Shown here: positions 23,805-31,857 of the stretch, in pieces | How the letters are laid out: every line of letters starts with the position of its first letter | Numbering within the stretch: the stretch's first letter is position 1 | Source: Candidatus Hermodarchaeota archaeon | Lineage (GTDB): Archaea; Asgardarchaeota; Hermodarchaeia; Hermodarchaeales; Hermodarchaeaceae | DNA: 64,000 nt | Direction: 5' to 3' | NCBI GenBank assembly: GCA_016839805.1 | Contig: JAEOTO010000003.1 | Location: 1 to 64,000 of the forward strand | Made by a program: the position numbers and the translations under genes | The notes under the pieces: model-generated | Databases searched by the model: none | What the model saw: only the letters and a program-made list of their open reading frames with translations | Told to the model about the DNA's origin: nothing

Positions 23805-25367
23805 TTACTCAGAGTCTATCTTAGCAAATCGCTGCAATAAAATATTCCGTTTTATCCCGACATCTATTCTATCCCAGGCGAAGTAAGCATCTGTCGGATA
23901 ATCAGCTGTTGCCAGGGTCTCAAGATTCATCCCTATCTGGTTAGCCATTCGAAACCATGTTCCTGCGGTAGCAGGAGAAGCCTGTGCAACTGCAAGGATT
24001 ACTGGCGCTAAGTCACTTGTTCCACGAGAAATTGCAGTTTGTATGATGCTCCATCGTGGATTTGGTATATCTAATTGAATTCGACCTAATCGTCGAAGCT
24101 TCTGTATTAGACCTAGCCGTTTCTTGAGAGTTTTCAATGGCGTTAGACCTACCCATTGGTAGGGAGTATGCGGTTTGGGAATAAATGGGGCAACACTCAC
24201 ATGAAGGCGATGGCGTTGAGGAGAAATTTGAAGGAGGTTGGCACAAAATTGGATAATTGCTTGAATATCTTCATCTGTTTCAGTAGGCAATCCAACCATG
24301 AAGTAGAGTTTGAATAGATTAAACCCTGCACTGATAGCAGCACAAAATGTTGATTTGAAGGTTTCATCCGGAATGGCTTTTCCTAACACTGTCCGGAGTC
24401 GTTCAGAGCCGGCTTCAGGGGCAAAAGTGAGAGTGCGTTGACCACCTTGTTGGATTAAATCTAGTATTTCTTGGTTAGATAAATCCGCCCGAAGTGAGGG
24501 AACCGATAATTGCCTGCCTTCATGTACTATCATCTCTAGAATAGCTGGAAGACTTGTATGGTCGGTAAACCCAGATGCTAGCAAGGCAACCTTTTCGACC
24601 CCAGAACATTGTGTGCCCTCCTCGACAAGGCGTGAAAGCGTAGCAAGGGTGCGTTCGCGTCGTGGACCACATTGATAGGTTGTGAGACAAAAGTGACACC
24701 GCCGGTCACAACCTCGAGATATCTCAACTAAGAGACTTTGTCCAAATGTGGGTTCGAGTTCTGGTGGATGAGGAGATTCAGGCAACACTTGACAAGTAGG
24801 ATGAAAAGCTTCATCGAGATCAGATAAGAAGGCCCGTTTAACCTCCACTCGTTCTGGGAGAAGGAAATGTTCACCCAAAAGCGAGTCGAAGTCTGATCGA
24901 CCTTGAGCAGCAATTAGGGCATCAAGTAGCTGATGATACACAGGTTCGATATCACCAATGTGAAATATGTCAACAAAGGGAGCCATAGGAAAGGGATTAG
25001 ACATGACACATGGACCACCCGCGATAACCCATGGCCGTTTTCGATCTTTCCACCGGGGTGAAATCCCAGATAAAATAAGCATTTCAAGGGCATGAACATA
25101 ATCGGTCTCGAATTGAAACGAGAACGCAATAACATCAAACTTCGATAAAGTTTGTCCCGATTCAAGAGACCGGGGAACTTCTCCAGGAACATAGAAAACC
25201 CGTTCACAAGCGACATCAGGACGGGCATTAAAGAGGGCATAAAGCAAATGAACAGCGAGGCTGGTCATCCCTACACGGTAAGCATTCGGATAACATAGGG
25301 CAATATGGAGACGCACCTTCCGCCAATCCTTCAACACCACATTGCGTTCCCGAAATCCCGTTGGCAT
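23805..25367 (-). CDS. Radical SAM protein with N-terminal B12-binding-like domain
   Basis: 520 residues from ATG 25367; GTG at 25376 is an alternative. The N-terminal half resembles a cobalamin-binding domain (HIALCYPNAYRVGMTSLAVH, then VIAFSFQFETDYVHAL and VIAGGPCVMSNP). The radical SAM cluster motif is CDRRCHFC at about residue 225, followed by LLASGFTDH and the SAM-contacting GGQRTLTFAPEAGSERLR. This matches an archaeal COG1031/COG1032-type group. Substrate is unknown; related proteins carry out methylthiolation, cyclisation or tRNA modification. It is alone in its transcript with the small protein downstream. Confidence 0.88.
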   Translation of the reverse strand: MPTGFRERNVVLKDWRKVRLHIALCYPNAYRVGMTSLAVHLLYALFNARPDVACERVFYVPGEVPRSLESGQTLSKFDVIAFSFQFETDYVHALEMLILSGISPRWKDRKRPWVIAGGPCVMSNPFPMAPFVDIFHIGDIEPVYHQLLDALIAAQGRSDFDSLLGEHFLLPERVEVKRAFLSDLDEAFHPTCQVLPESPHPPELEPTFGQSLLVEISRGCDRRCHFCLTTYQCGPRRERTLATLSRLVEEGTQCSGVEKVALLASGFTDHTSLPAILEMIVHEGRQLSVPSLRADLSNQEILDLIQQGGQRTLTFAPEAGSERLRTVLGKAIPDETFKSTFCAAISAGFNLFKLYFMVGLPTETDEDIQAIIQFCANLLQISPQRHRLHVSVAPFIPKPHTPYQWVGLTPLKTLKKRLGLIQKLRRLGRIQLDIPNPRWSIIQTAISRGTSDLAPVILAVAQASPATAGTWFRMANQIGMNLETLATADYPTDAYFAWDRIDVGIKRNILLQRFAKIDSE

Positions 25368-25527
25368 TGATACCACGTCATTTACTAAGATAGAATTCTA
25401 TTTCTTATCAAAAGACTCATTCTCTGTCATAGCCCAGCTTCCCCGTTACAAAAGCTTGCCGACTATGAAATAAAAGGAGGGAAAGAGATCCCGAGTGTCA
25501 ATATACATACAGAAATGAATCCAACAT
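25368..25527. other. Intergenic segment upstream of the radical SAM gene
   Basis: 160 bp without a gene. It should hold the radical SAM promoter. There is no clear TATA match that I would commit to. Confidence 0.4.
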
Positions 25528-25812
25528 CTAGTCGGTGGATAATTGAAGGAGGGAGTGAAGAGAAGGTGATTCCACAGCGATCCGTCCTTTCATAGATTCG
25601 AGCTCTGCGAGGAACTCTCGCAAGACCTTTGCACGTTTGAAGACGCGGACAATACCTAGTTCGGTGATACGCAATACTGCCAAACGATTCATGACCTCTA
25701 CATAAATGCCGCCAAGATACAAATCATGTTTCAGAAAGATGCGCCGCCCGGTTTCATTCTCTGCATTTCGGGCTTTCCAAAACCCTTGCCGCTGGAGTGT
25801 TCGAGCAAACAT
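25528..25812 (-). CDS. Small hypothetical protein
   Basis: 94 residues. I do not recognise it. The middle part, FLKHDLYLGGIYVEVMNRL followed by VLRITELGIVRVFKRAKVL, looks like real folded beta-alpha sequence, and the C-terminus is a short Ser/Leu helix. A GAGGG motif lies 12 nt before the ATG. No homologue or partner is suggested by the neighbourhood, which is a sparse 740-bp gap between the radical SAM gene and eS1. It could be a lineage-specific gene or a chance frame. Confidence 0.45.
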   Translation of the reverse strand: MFARTLQRQGFWKARNAENETGRRIFLKHDLYLGGIYVEVMNRLAVLRITELGIVRVFKRAKVLREFLAELESMKGRIAVESPSLHSLLQLSTD

Positions 25813-26114
25813 ACTAGCCAGACCCTCGCTAGTAGGCGTATTAATTGCTAATAAGGCTTACCGGTTCGCTTTTCCATAAAACCGTTTTAAGTCGGTTTGA
25901 TTTTGAACGAAAGTTATTAGATAAACAATAGCTTTCAAACCTCATTAAAAAGCAGAACACCGGAATTCAAGGTTGCATAAAAACCTGCTATTATCTGGAT
26001 AATATGCGCGCGCATAAAGGAGGTATTATCACCTCTTCGTAGTATTTGAATTAGTAGAAGAATAATGCTATCAATTCTTTTACAATTGATTACGCATGAA
26101 AAAAAATTGAGGTG
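25813..26114. other. AT-rich intergenic region with perfect palindrome
   Basis: 302 bp without a convincing gene. It contains the 14-bp perfect palindrome TATGCGCGCGCATA at 26003-26016 in an otherwise AT-rich context. A GAGGT/ACCTC short hairpin lies directly after it (26020-26035). A 12-codon frame starts inside the palindrome on plus and is unlikely to be real. Confidence 0.5.
26003..26016. repeat. 14-bp perfect palindrome
   Basis: TATGCGCGCGCATA reads the same on both strands. The CG-alternating core stands out against flanks that are mostly A and T. It may be a protein-binding site or a Z-DNA-prone element downstream of eS1. No regulator is linked to it. Confidence 0.5.
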
Positions 26115-26699
26115 TTAAGCCGTAGGTTGGGCTAACAATTTGCTTTTACGAATCTCACTTTTACGCAAGGGAAAAATTGCCTTAGCCTTATTATAGATAT
26201 CACTACCCATTTTACCAAGTACGCATTCTTGGATGAAAGCATCGAAATTGAGTCGTTTAGCTCGTCTGGTGATGACTTTTTCCATAATCTCTCGAATTGC
26301 GGATTGCTGCGTGGTTTTAGCCCGACGTACGGGAAAGGCGATGGCATAGATGCGGATCATATAATCATCCTTAGTTGTGATATTGAAAATTCCATCAATG
26401 CGACTACTTCCTCGGCGGATCAGGCTGCGGAGATAATCGCGGGTAAAATCATGACCAGCAAAATGAGTGTATGCTTTGTCGCCTTTTACTTCGTTTACCT
26501 GAAAATAGAGTTTGATATGAATTTGGTTAAAGTCACCGGAAATCGCGTAGAGAGTGGTTTCAACTTTTCGACCAACAAGGTATTTGGGATTTGCGGCGGG
26601 TGTGCCTCCTATCTCCACGTTACCGAATGCCGAAGGTGCAACCATCGTATACCAACGTTTTTCACGCCATTTATCTCGAACTCGTGATGGACGACTCAT
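26115..26699 (-). CDS. rps3ae: Small ribosomal subunit protein eS1 (S3Ae)
   Basis: 194 residues, normal for archaea. The N-terminal RDKWREKRWYTMVAPSAFG, NPKYLVGRKVETTLY, GHDFTRDYLRSLIRRGSSRID and REIMEKVITRRAKRLNF are family signatures. The protein sits at the mRNA exit side of the 30S subunit. It is last in the classical Kae1-Bud32-HAM1-uS15-RecJ-eS1 order. Confidence 0.96.
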   Translation of the reverse strand: MSRPSRVRDKWREKRWYTMVAPSAFGNVEIGGTPAANPKYLVGRKVETTLYAISGDFNQIHIKLYFQVNEVKGDKAYTHFAGHDFTRDYLRSLIRRGSSRIDGIFNITTKDDYMIRIYAIAFPVRRAKTTQQSAIREIMEKVITRRAKRLNFDAFIQECVLGKMGSDIYNKAKAIFPLRKSEIRKSKLLAQPTA

Positions 26700-26759
26700 T
26701 CTTGGTAACCTTGTTTTAGATAGTCTTTATAGAGCGTGAAGGGCAAAGACCGATTGCGG

Positions 26760-28256
26760 CTATTTAATTGTTTCCTCATTCTCAGAATTTTTTCCAACGC
26801 CTTCTGCCACTTTCATTCGTCCTAATTGTTTCCGTAGAATGTGTTCGATGATTTGTAAAAATCGTTCTTCCTGTCCCCGAGGAATCGTTGCTCCAGCAGC
26901 AATATTATGTCCGCCTCCTTCTGAACCACTTCCGATTTCCTCAGCTGCGAGCCGCATGGCTTTTCCAAGATCTGCTCCGGCTTCTACGATAGGTTGAGTT
27001 GTGCGAGCTGAAACTTTAACACGCCCATCTCGTGAATAAACAAAGGCTACGACAGGTTTTGACCAGTCTAAGATTCTGGAATTCAGGGCCATTCCTGCTA
27101 TGGAACCAACAATTGTGTCTGGAATCCGGTTTTGAGCATGAAAGGTTTGTAATAATTTCCGAGCTGTTACTGCCTCGGAGTCAGCGGTTAGCCATTGGAG
27201 ACCCAGTGCAAGTTGTTCTCGATATTCTTTGAGTATATTTTCAGCTTTTCGATACAGAGCTCTCCGGTCTCCCATACAAATAGCCACACCAATCCCGCCT
27301 TGATTGGAACGCCCAGTGGAATTAAGAAGCGTCGCAAACATCCGTGCATCACGGAGATAACTTCCCTTCTCTTCCTGCGTTAAGGTAAATACAACACCAA
27401 TAAGAGATTGTGCTTCATGTGGTGGAATGTTTTTTTTGAGCATATAGGTGATAAGAGAAGTGTTCAATTGACGTTTTTCATCTTTTGAGAGAGAGGCAAA
27501 GGTTCGCCATTCGTCACCCTCACGAAGTTCAATATCAAGGTCGGCCAGGAAATTGAGTGCACCTTCAGGGTCATTACTGATTCCAGGAATATATGGATCA
27601 CTACAATATTGAAGAGCGACATGAATGGGTCGCGTTTCACGACCAAAGATACGCATATCAATAGAGCGATCCACGACACCTGCAGCTTTAGCGTCTTCTA
27701 CGATAATTTCCTTATTCAACCCGACGAGGTCATGCTGTTTACCCCGGTCCTGTATATCCCCAAGTGCACCTACCACGGCTAACGCCGCTAAATCTTCATT
27801 AGAACCACCTAAATGACGCGCCACTAAATAGGCGGTACCCGCCCCAGATATTTCAAATGTACCGTCAAAGCCAAATTCGTGAGGGTTAAATTGACGAATG
27901 TTAGGAGGAACTTTGTTACCTGAGGGAGGATGATGATCAAGGATTACAACCTCCCACTTTTCTAAAGCCTCTTTGATATGATGAAGTTGTCCACTGCCCA
28001 AATCACAAAAAACGTATCGACCTGGACCATTAGCAGCTAATTCGGCGAGATAAATTTGATCTAGTTGTCGAGTAATCCGAAGATGAATCGGCGTATTTCG
28101 TCGAGCCAATGCAGATCCGATTATTCCTGCTGCAGATAGCCCATCAGCATCTAAATGTGAGGTAACAAAAACGGGCTCGTTGGCTTCGATCCATTCGTTA
28201 ATACGACCAGCTGTCGCATCAGCATTTTCCAAAAGGTGATCCAAATTTTTTGTCAA
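26760..28256 (-). CDS. RecJ/GAN-like DHH-DHHA1 phosphoesterase
   Basis: 498 residues. DHH motifs are SHLDADGLSAAGI, VFCDLGSGQ, VILDHHPP and ALGDIQDRGKQ. The C-terminal DHHA1 domain ends GSGSEGGGHNIAAGA. This is the long archaeal RecJ-like group related to GAN (GINS-associated nuclease) and to eukaryotic Cdc45. Roles may include RNA 3'-5' or 5'-3' exonuclease activity and replisome assembly. All catalytic aspartates and histidines are retained, so it should be an active nuclease rather than a Cdc45-like pseudoenzyme. The start is TTG; no clear ribosome site is visible. Placement between uS15 and eS1 is the usual one. Confidence 0.92.
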   Translation of the reverse strand: MTKNLDHLLENADATAGRINEWIEANEPVFVTSHLDADGLSAAGIIGSALARRNTPIHLRITRQLDQIYLAELAANGPGRYVFCDLGSGQLHHIKEALEKWEVVILDHHPPSGNKVPPNIRQFNPHEFGFDGTFEISGAGTAYLVARHLGGSNEDLAALAVVGALGDIQDRGKQHDLVGLNKEIIVEDAKAAGVVDRSIDMRIFGRETRPIHVALQYCSDPYIPGISNDPEGALNFLADLDIELREGDEWRTFASLSKDEKRQLNTSLITYMLKKNIPPHEAQSLIGVVFTLTQEEKGSYLRDARMFATLLNSTGRSNQGGIGVAICMGDRRALYRKAENILKEYREQLALGLQWLTADSEAVTARKLLQTFHAQNRIPDTIVGSIAGMALNSRILDWSKPVVAFVYSRDGRVKVSARTTQPIVEAGADLGKAMRLAAEEIGSGSEGGGHNIAAGATIPRGQEERFLQIIEHILRKQLGRMKVAEGVGKNSENEETIK

Positions 28257-28282
28257 GGAAATCAGCCAACAGCCTTATGCGC

Positions 28283-28738
28283 CTAGCGAATGAGCAGCGC
28301 AGCTTGCTCTGGCGTGTATTTCCAATCTTGAGGGAGAACACCCTGTCGCCGATAATATTTCACTAGGCGGCGAATTTTGCTTTCAATTAGGCGAAGCCCA
28401 TAACGCGAGTGAAGGTCCTTCTTTGATTCTTCAAGGTGCCTGCGAAGCGAAATGGCCCGACTGATGAGGTGAAATAGGTCTTCAGGGACTTTAAGTGATT
28501 GCTCATTTTCATTGAGAACTTGAGTTATTGTCTTACCAGTTATTGCTTTGACAAGCGGAATTCCATATCTATCTCGAAGGATGAGCCCAATCATGGATGG
28601 TTGGTTGCCTTCCTTTACTAGTTTCACCACCAGCTCTTCTACCTCTTCTGGGGTTCGTTGACACCAATCAGGGGTTTCGAGTCGAATGGGACGTTTCGAA
28701 TGGGATTTTCCTTTTCGTGGTGAATGCATTCGAGCCAT
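28283..28738 (-). CDS. rps15: Small ribosomal subunit protein uS15
   Basis: 151 residues, the archaeal/eukaryotic long form. [17 protein letters not shown] is the N-terminal archaeal signature, followed by [35 protein letters not shown] and the rRNA-binding [20 protein letters not shown] region. It binds the central domain of 16S rRNA. It is 26 nt from the RecJ-like gene. Confidence 0.97.
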   Translation of the reverse strand: MARMHSPRKGKSHSKRPIRLETPDWCQRTPEEVEELVVKLVKEGNQPSMIGLILRDRYGIPLVKAITGKTITQVLNENEQSLKVPEDLFHLISRAISLRRHLEESKKDLHSRYGLRLIESKIRRLVKYYRRQGVLPQDWKYTPEQAALLIR

Positions 28739-28840
28739 TTGTTACACCTATGTTTAGGGGTGGGACCAGTACTCTTTCACAGGTATAGGTACAAACCACC
28801 GGAGAGCAGGAGAGAACAACGCTATTTAATTCTATCCCTG

Positions 28841-29419
28841 TTATGTGGAACCGCCATCGCGCTCTAGCATCCAATTCGCAAATTTCGCCATAGACTTTGC
28901 ACGGTGTGACACCCGGTTTTTCATCTCAATTGGCATTTCAGCATATGTAGACCCGTCACCCTCCTGGGGAATGAAGATCGGATCAAATCCCCAATGGGTC
29001 CCACGCAAACGACGACTAATTGATCCCAAGGTCCGACCTTCAAAAAGTGTTATTTCCTGACCGGGTTCACCATAAGCAATGACGCTGCGAAACACGGCGG
29101 TTCGGTCCTTGACACCTTCCATGAGTTTAAGGATGCCAGGGTTACTGATTGTGTGAAGAACATAAGAAGAGTAGGGCCCGGGAAACCCATTATAGTGATA
29201 GATGAACATACCTGCATCTTCAACGAATAAGGCTTGATTGACTTCCTGTAGAGCCTGTACACAACTGTGACGTGCGATATTGTGCAATGATTTCGATTGG
29301 ATTTCTGTGGGACGATGAGAATGCTGTTTAATGTTGATTCCAACATGTTTCAATATACTCTGAGCCTCAGAGAATTTGTTTTTATTTCCTGTGACAAAGA
29401 GTAATGATGTTTGTGTCAA
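28841..29419 (-). CDS. HAM1-family NTP pyrophosphatase (XTP/dITPase)
   Basis: 192 residues from TTG 29419, which has GGTGA 6 nt upstream. LLFVTGNKNKFSEAQSIL gives the substrate-binding T-x-N-x-x-K motif. FVEDAGMFIYHYNGFPGPYSS is the metal and base-binding region when read in parts (VEDAGMFI, GFPGPYS). GFDPIFIPQ and SHRAKSMAKF close the fold. It removes non-canonical purine nucleotides such as ITP and XTP. It sits 6 nt after Bud32, the standard archaeal neighbour. Confidence 0.95.
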   Translation of the reverse strand: MTQTSLLFVTGNKNKFSEAQSILKHVGINIKQHSHRPTEIQSKSLHNIARHSCVQALQEVNQALFVEDAGMFIYHYNGFPGPYSSYVLHTISNPGILKLMEGVKDRTAVFRSVIAYGEPGQEITLFEGRTLGSISRRLRGTHWGFDPIFIPQEGDGSTYAEMPIEMKNRVSHRAKSMAKFANWMLERDGGST

Positions 29420-29425
29420 GATGAT

Positions 29426-30070
29426 TCACCCTATACGTTCTGTTATGTATCGTCCTCGGCTTTCGATCGCATTTACCTTTTGAAAGATTTCAGCGGCACC
29501 TTTTCCATAGGTGGCTAAATAACCTTTTTTGAATGCGTTATAGGAATCTTCCCAATAAGTAAAATGTGTGCTCTGGAGGGCTTGTTTGAGTAGATGTAAG
29601 TCAGTGCCAAAATCTTCGATGTTCTGAGTGTATGCAGCGAGACCAAAATCGATGAAATAAATACCGATTTGAGAATGTATTAGCATGTTAGATGTGGTCA
29701 AATCGCCATGCGTTATTTGATTTTGGTGCAAGCGTGCAACCGAGTTACCAATTTTCCGAAATATCTTTTGACGTTTTGCAGAAGGCAATTCGGGTAAGGA
29801 TTCCTTCAAACGTTTATTTGAAATAAATTCCATAACGATGGTCGCTGTATTCAAGTCGATGTTAAATACAATTGGAGTTGGAACGCCTGCACTCCGAGCA
29901 GCTGATAGTAGACGCGCTTCGCGGACTGTTCGTTGGTTACGGATTGAAGCGTCTATCTGTGGAAGGCGATAGCGCTTCGGGAGGCGATGTTTACGAATGA
30001 CTTGGAATCCGTACCAGTTTTCTAAGTAAAGGCACGCTTCTGCTCCCTTAGCGATGAGTTTTGATGAAAT
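29426..30070 (-). CDS. bud32: KEOPS kinase Bud32, with non-canonical ATT start
   Basis: 214 residues when started at the ATT codon at 30070..30068. Conserved parts are the KGAEA nucleotide loop (8-12), the lysine of VIRK (27), the helix glutamate of REARLL (51), HGDLTTSN with the catalytic aspartate (123), and IDFGLA (DFG, 141). No ATG, GTG or TTG exists between the upstream TGA and the nucleotide loop. The first canonical codon (TTG 29854) would remove the loop and the lysine. GGAGG stands 8 nt before ATT and 5 nt before the preceding ATC. The frame is identical to that of Kae1, separated by TGA only, so this is either an independently initiated protein or the second half of a Kae1-Bud32 fusion. 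It is the atypical kinase/ATPase that drives KEOPS. Confidence 0.88.
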   Translation of the reverse strand: MSSKLIAKGAEACLYLENWYGFQVIRKHRLPKRYRLPQIDASIRNQRTVREARLLSAARSAGVPTPIVFNIDLNTATIVMEFISNKRLKESLPELPSAKRQKIFRKIGNSVARLHQNQITHGDLTTSNMLIHSQIGIYFIDFGLAAYTQNIEDFGTDLHLLKQALQSTHFTYWEDSYNAFKKGYLATYGKGAAEIFQKVNAIESRGRYITERIG

Positions 30071-30073
30071 GAT

Positions 30074-31060
30074 TCAAACCTCCCAAGGTATGTCTACTTG
30101 GTCAAGACGCCATTTTGGTAGAATAGTGCTTTCTGATAGTGGAATGGATTTTCTGGCTTTGAGGAGGAGTAACCCATTGTATGCGATCATCGCCCCGTTG
30201 TCACCTGCATATTGTAAAGGTACGGAGTCAAAGCTAGCTGAATGTTCTGAAGCGACAATTTGAAGCATTTCACCAAGTCGAGCATTAGCTGCTACGCCAC
30301 CAGTAGCGATTACTTCTTCACGTCGCGTATGCGCAAGGGCACGCTCAACAACTTCGGCTACCATTGCAAAAGCCGTTTCTTGAAGGCTATAACAGACAGT
30401 TTCTAACCTAGTACCTTTTGAAAGGAGCCGTTTTGCTGCAGTCAAAAGACCAGAAAATGCCAGATCCATACCCTTAACGGTGTAGGGTAGTTCTTGATAG
30501 TCCCCCGTAGATTGTTGTGCAAGCTTCTCGATTTTAGGTCCACCTGGATGATGAAGCCCGGCTTCTCGAGCAAACATGTCCAGCATATTTCCTAAGGCGA
30601 TATCCAGGGTTTCGCCAAAAATGCGATACCGTCCCGTTTCCAATGTTGTTATCTGGGTATTTCCTCCAGAAAGATATGCAACTAGTGGATTTTTTGCTTG
30701 ACAGAAATATCGAGCCTGTTCGATATGAGCTACACAATGATTGACTCCTAAGAGGGGAATCTTAAGGGCTCCAGCGAGACTCCGGGCTATGACTGCCCCT
30801 ATTCGAAGGGCAGGAGGTAATCCTGGTCCCTGTGAAAAAGCAATTCCCTTAATTTTATCAAGAGGTACCTGAGCTTCTTCGAGGGCTCTTTGAAGGACTG
30901 CGAGGGCGTGTTTTTGGTGGTGCTCTGCCGCTTCGCGAGGATGAATCCCTCCTTCCGATGGTGTATACACTGCTCTAGTCTCCGTGAGAATTTGTCCTTC
31001 TCCATTGACTATACCTATTCCTAGTGTATGGGCAGTGCTTTCAATACCTAAGACGAGCAT
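30074..31060 (-). CDS. kae1: KEOPS catalytic subunit Kae1 (tRNA threonylcarbamoyltransferase)
   Basis: 328 residues. LGIESTAHTLGIGIV at the N-terminus, HPREAAEHH, NHCVAHIEQ (iron histidines), YLSGGNTQI, HHPGGPKIEKL and IATGGVAANARL are the ASKHA/Kae1 signatures. It transfers the threonylcarbamoyl group from TC-AMP to tRNA A37 together with Bud32, Cgi121 and Pcc1. It ends with WRLDQVDIPWEV, close to the point where fused Kae1-Bud32 proteins continue into the kinase. A TGA follows, and then the Bud32 reading frame continues without shift. Confidence 0.97.
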   Translation of the reverse strand: MLVLGIESTAHTLGIGIVNGEGQILTETRAVYTPSEGGIHPREAAEHHQKHALAVLQRALEEAQVPLDKIKGIAFSQGPGLPPALRIGAVIARSLAGALKIPLLGVNHCVAHIEQARYFCQAKNPLVAYLSGGNTQITTLETGRYRIFGETLDIALGNMLDMFAREAGLHHPGGPKIEKLAQQSTGDYQELPYTVKGMDLAFSGLLTAAKRLLSKGTRLETVCYSLQETAFAMVAEVVERALAHTRREEVIATGGVAANARLGEMLQIVASEHSASFDSVPLQYAGDNGAMIAYNGLLLLKARKSIPLSESTILPKWRLDQVDIPWEV

Positions 31061-31142
31061 TACAATCGAACCAGATTAAGAGTCTAGGACAGAGGCAACG
31101 CTATACAAGTTACTGCGTTGATAATCGTTATGGGAATTACGC

Positions 31143-31325
31143 CTATTTTTCTTTCTCTGTTTCTTTCGAAGAGGGTTTAAATTCCGTGAAGCCACAGTTG
31201 CCACAGTGGAAGCGATCCTTATGTTCAGCCATGAAGGTTCCTTCTCCGCAGCGTGGACAAGAACGGCGTTTGCGTTCAAGTTTACCGTCCTTTCCCTGTG
31301 AATAATATTGGTGTGGTTTTGACGT
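31143..31325 (-). CDS. rps27ae: Small ribosomal subunit protein eS31 (S27Ae), probable ACG start
   Basis: 60 residues if started at the ACG at 31325..31323. The protein is a C4 zinc ribbon: [20 protein letters not shown] then GNCGFTEF, preceded by [15 protein letters not shown]. The frame is closed by a TGA at 31334, and the only codons between it and the family core are ATA, CCA, ACG, TCA and so on. None is ATG, GTG or TTG. GGTGA ends 6 nt before ACG, the spacing used by neighbouring genes, whereas ATA would touch the motif. The first ATG lies after the first zinc-binding pair and cannot be the start. The gene sits between eS24 and Kae1, its usual place. Confidence 0.85.
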   Translation of the reverse strand, partial: TSKPHQYYSQGKDGKLERKRRSCPRCGEGTFMAEHKDRFHCGNCGFTEFKPSSKETEKEK

Positions 31326-31359
31326 TGGTATTCACCTTCTCTGTTGTTTCAAAATGAGG

Positions 31360-31857
31360 TTATGAACTCTTTTTCTTTTTAGGAGGACCTTTTGGTTTTT
31401 CCTCCTTCTTCTTAGGAGCTTCCTTAGGCTTCTCCTCCGTAGGAGGCTCCATTGGTTCCTTTTTCTTCTTAGGAGCTTCCTTAGGCTTCTCCTCCGTAGG
31501 AGGCTCCATTGGTTCTTCGGGCTTCGTTTCTGGCATTTCAGGTGGGGGAGGTGGAGCGGTCTCAGCAGGGGGAGCTTCTTCTTTGGTGTGCCGCATTATG
31601 ATATAGTCTTGCTCATGGGCCACCGCTGCGTCTTTTGAAGGGTATTGGCGAGCGAACCCTTGTGTTGTCGATTGTCCGTATAATCCATTAAGTTTGATGA
31701 TGTAAAGAGTGTCTTCTTTGCAATTCAACATGGCTGCAAGTTTTGCACGAACATCAAGACGTGTGGGAGTTGCTGTACCTTGGTGTTCGACAAGAAACGT
31801 TATTTCCTGACGTTTAAGGAGTGGATTATCCATTTTTTCTTCAATCTTGATTTTCAT
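31360..31857 (-). CDS. rps24e: Small ribosomal subunit protein eS24 with repetitive tail
   Basis: 165 residues from ATG 31857; the TTG at 31890 is not needed. Residues 1-~95 are the normal protein: KIKIEEKMDNPLLKRQEITF, TPTRLDVRAKLAAMLNC and IIKLNGLYGQSTTQGFARQY. The remaining ~70 residues are Pro/Glu/Lys-rich and contain two copies of a 19-residue unit (PMEPPTEEKPKEAPKKK core). Ordinary archaeal eS24 ends near residue 100. The start overlaps the end of the DUF359 gene by 17 bp. Confidence 0.95.
   Translation of the reverse strand: MKIKIEEKMDNPLLKRQEITFLVEHQGTATPTRLDVRAKLAAMLNCKEDTLYIIKLNGLYGQSTTQGFARQYPSKDAAVAHEQDYIIMRHTKEEAPPAETAPPPPPEMPETKPEEPMEPPTEEKPKEAPKKKKEPMEPPTEEKPKEAPKKKEEKPKGPPKKKKSS
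31406..31515. repeat. Tandem 57-bp-spaced repeat in the eS24 tail
   Basis: Two near-identical 53-bp copies start at 31406 and 31463. The 57-bp period equals 19 codons, so the frame is preserved and the repeat expands the acidic/basic tail of eS24. It looks like a recent in-frame duplication. Confidence 0.85.

Noticed and set aside
29426-29854. Bud32 as a truncated kinase starting at TTG 29854
   Set aside because: The full N-terminal lobe is encoded upstream in the same frame. Only the start codon is non-canonical.
30074-30076. TGA at the Kae1 end read as selenocysteine
   Set aside because: No SECIS-like hairpin was evident and there is no redox context. A separate ATT or ATC start after GGAGG explains the data more simply.
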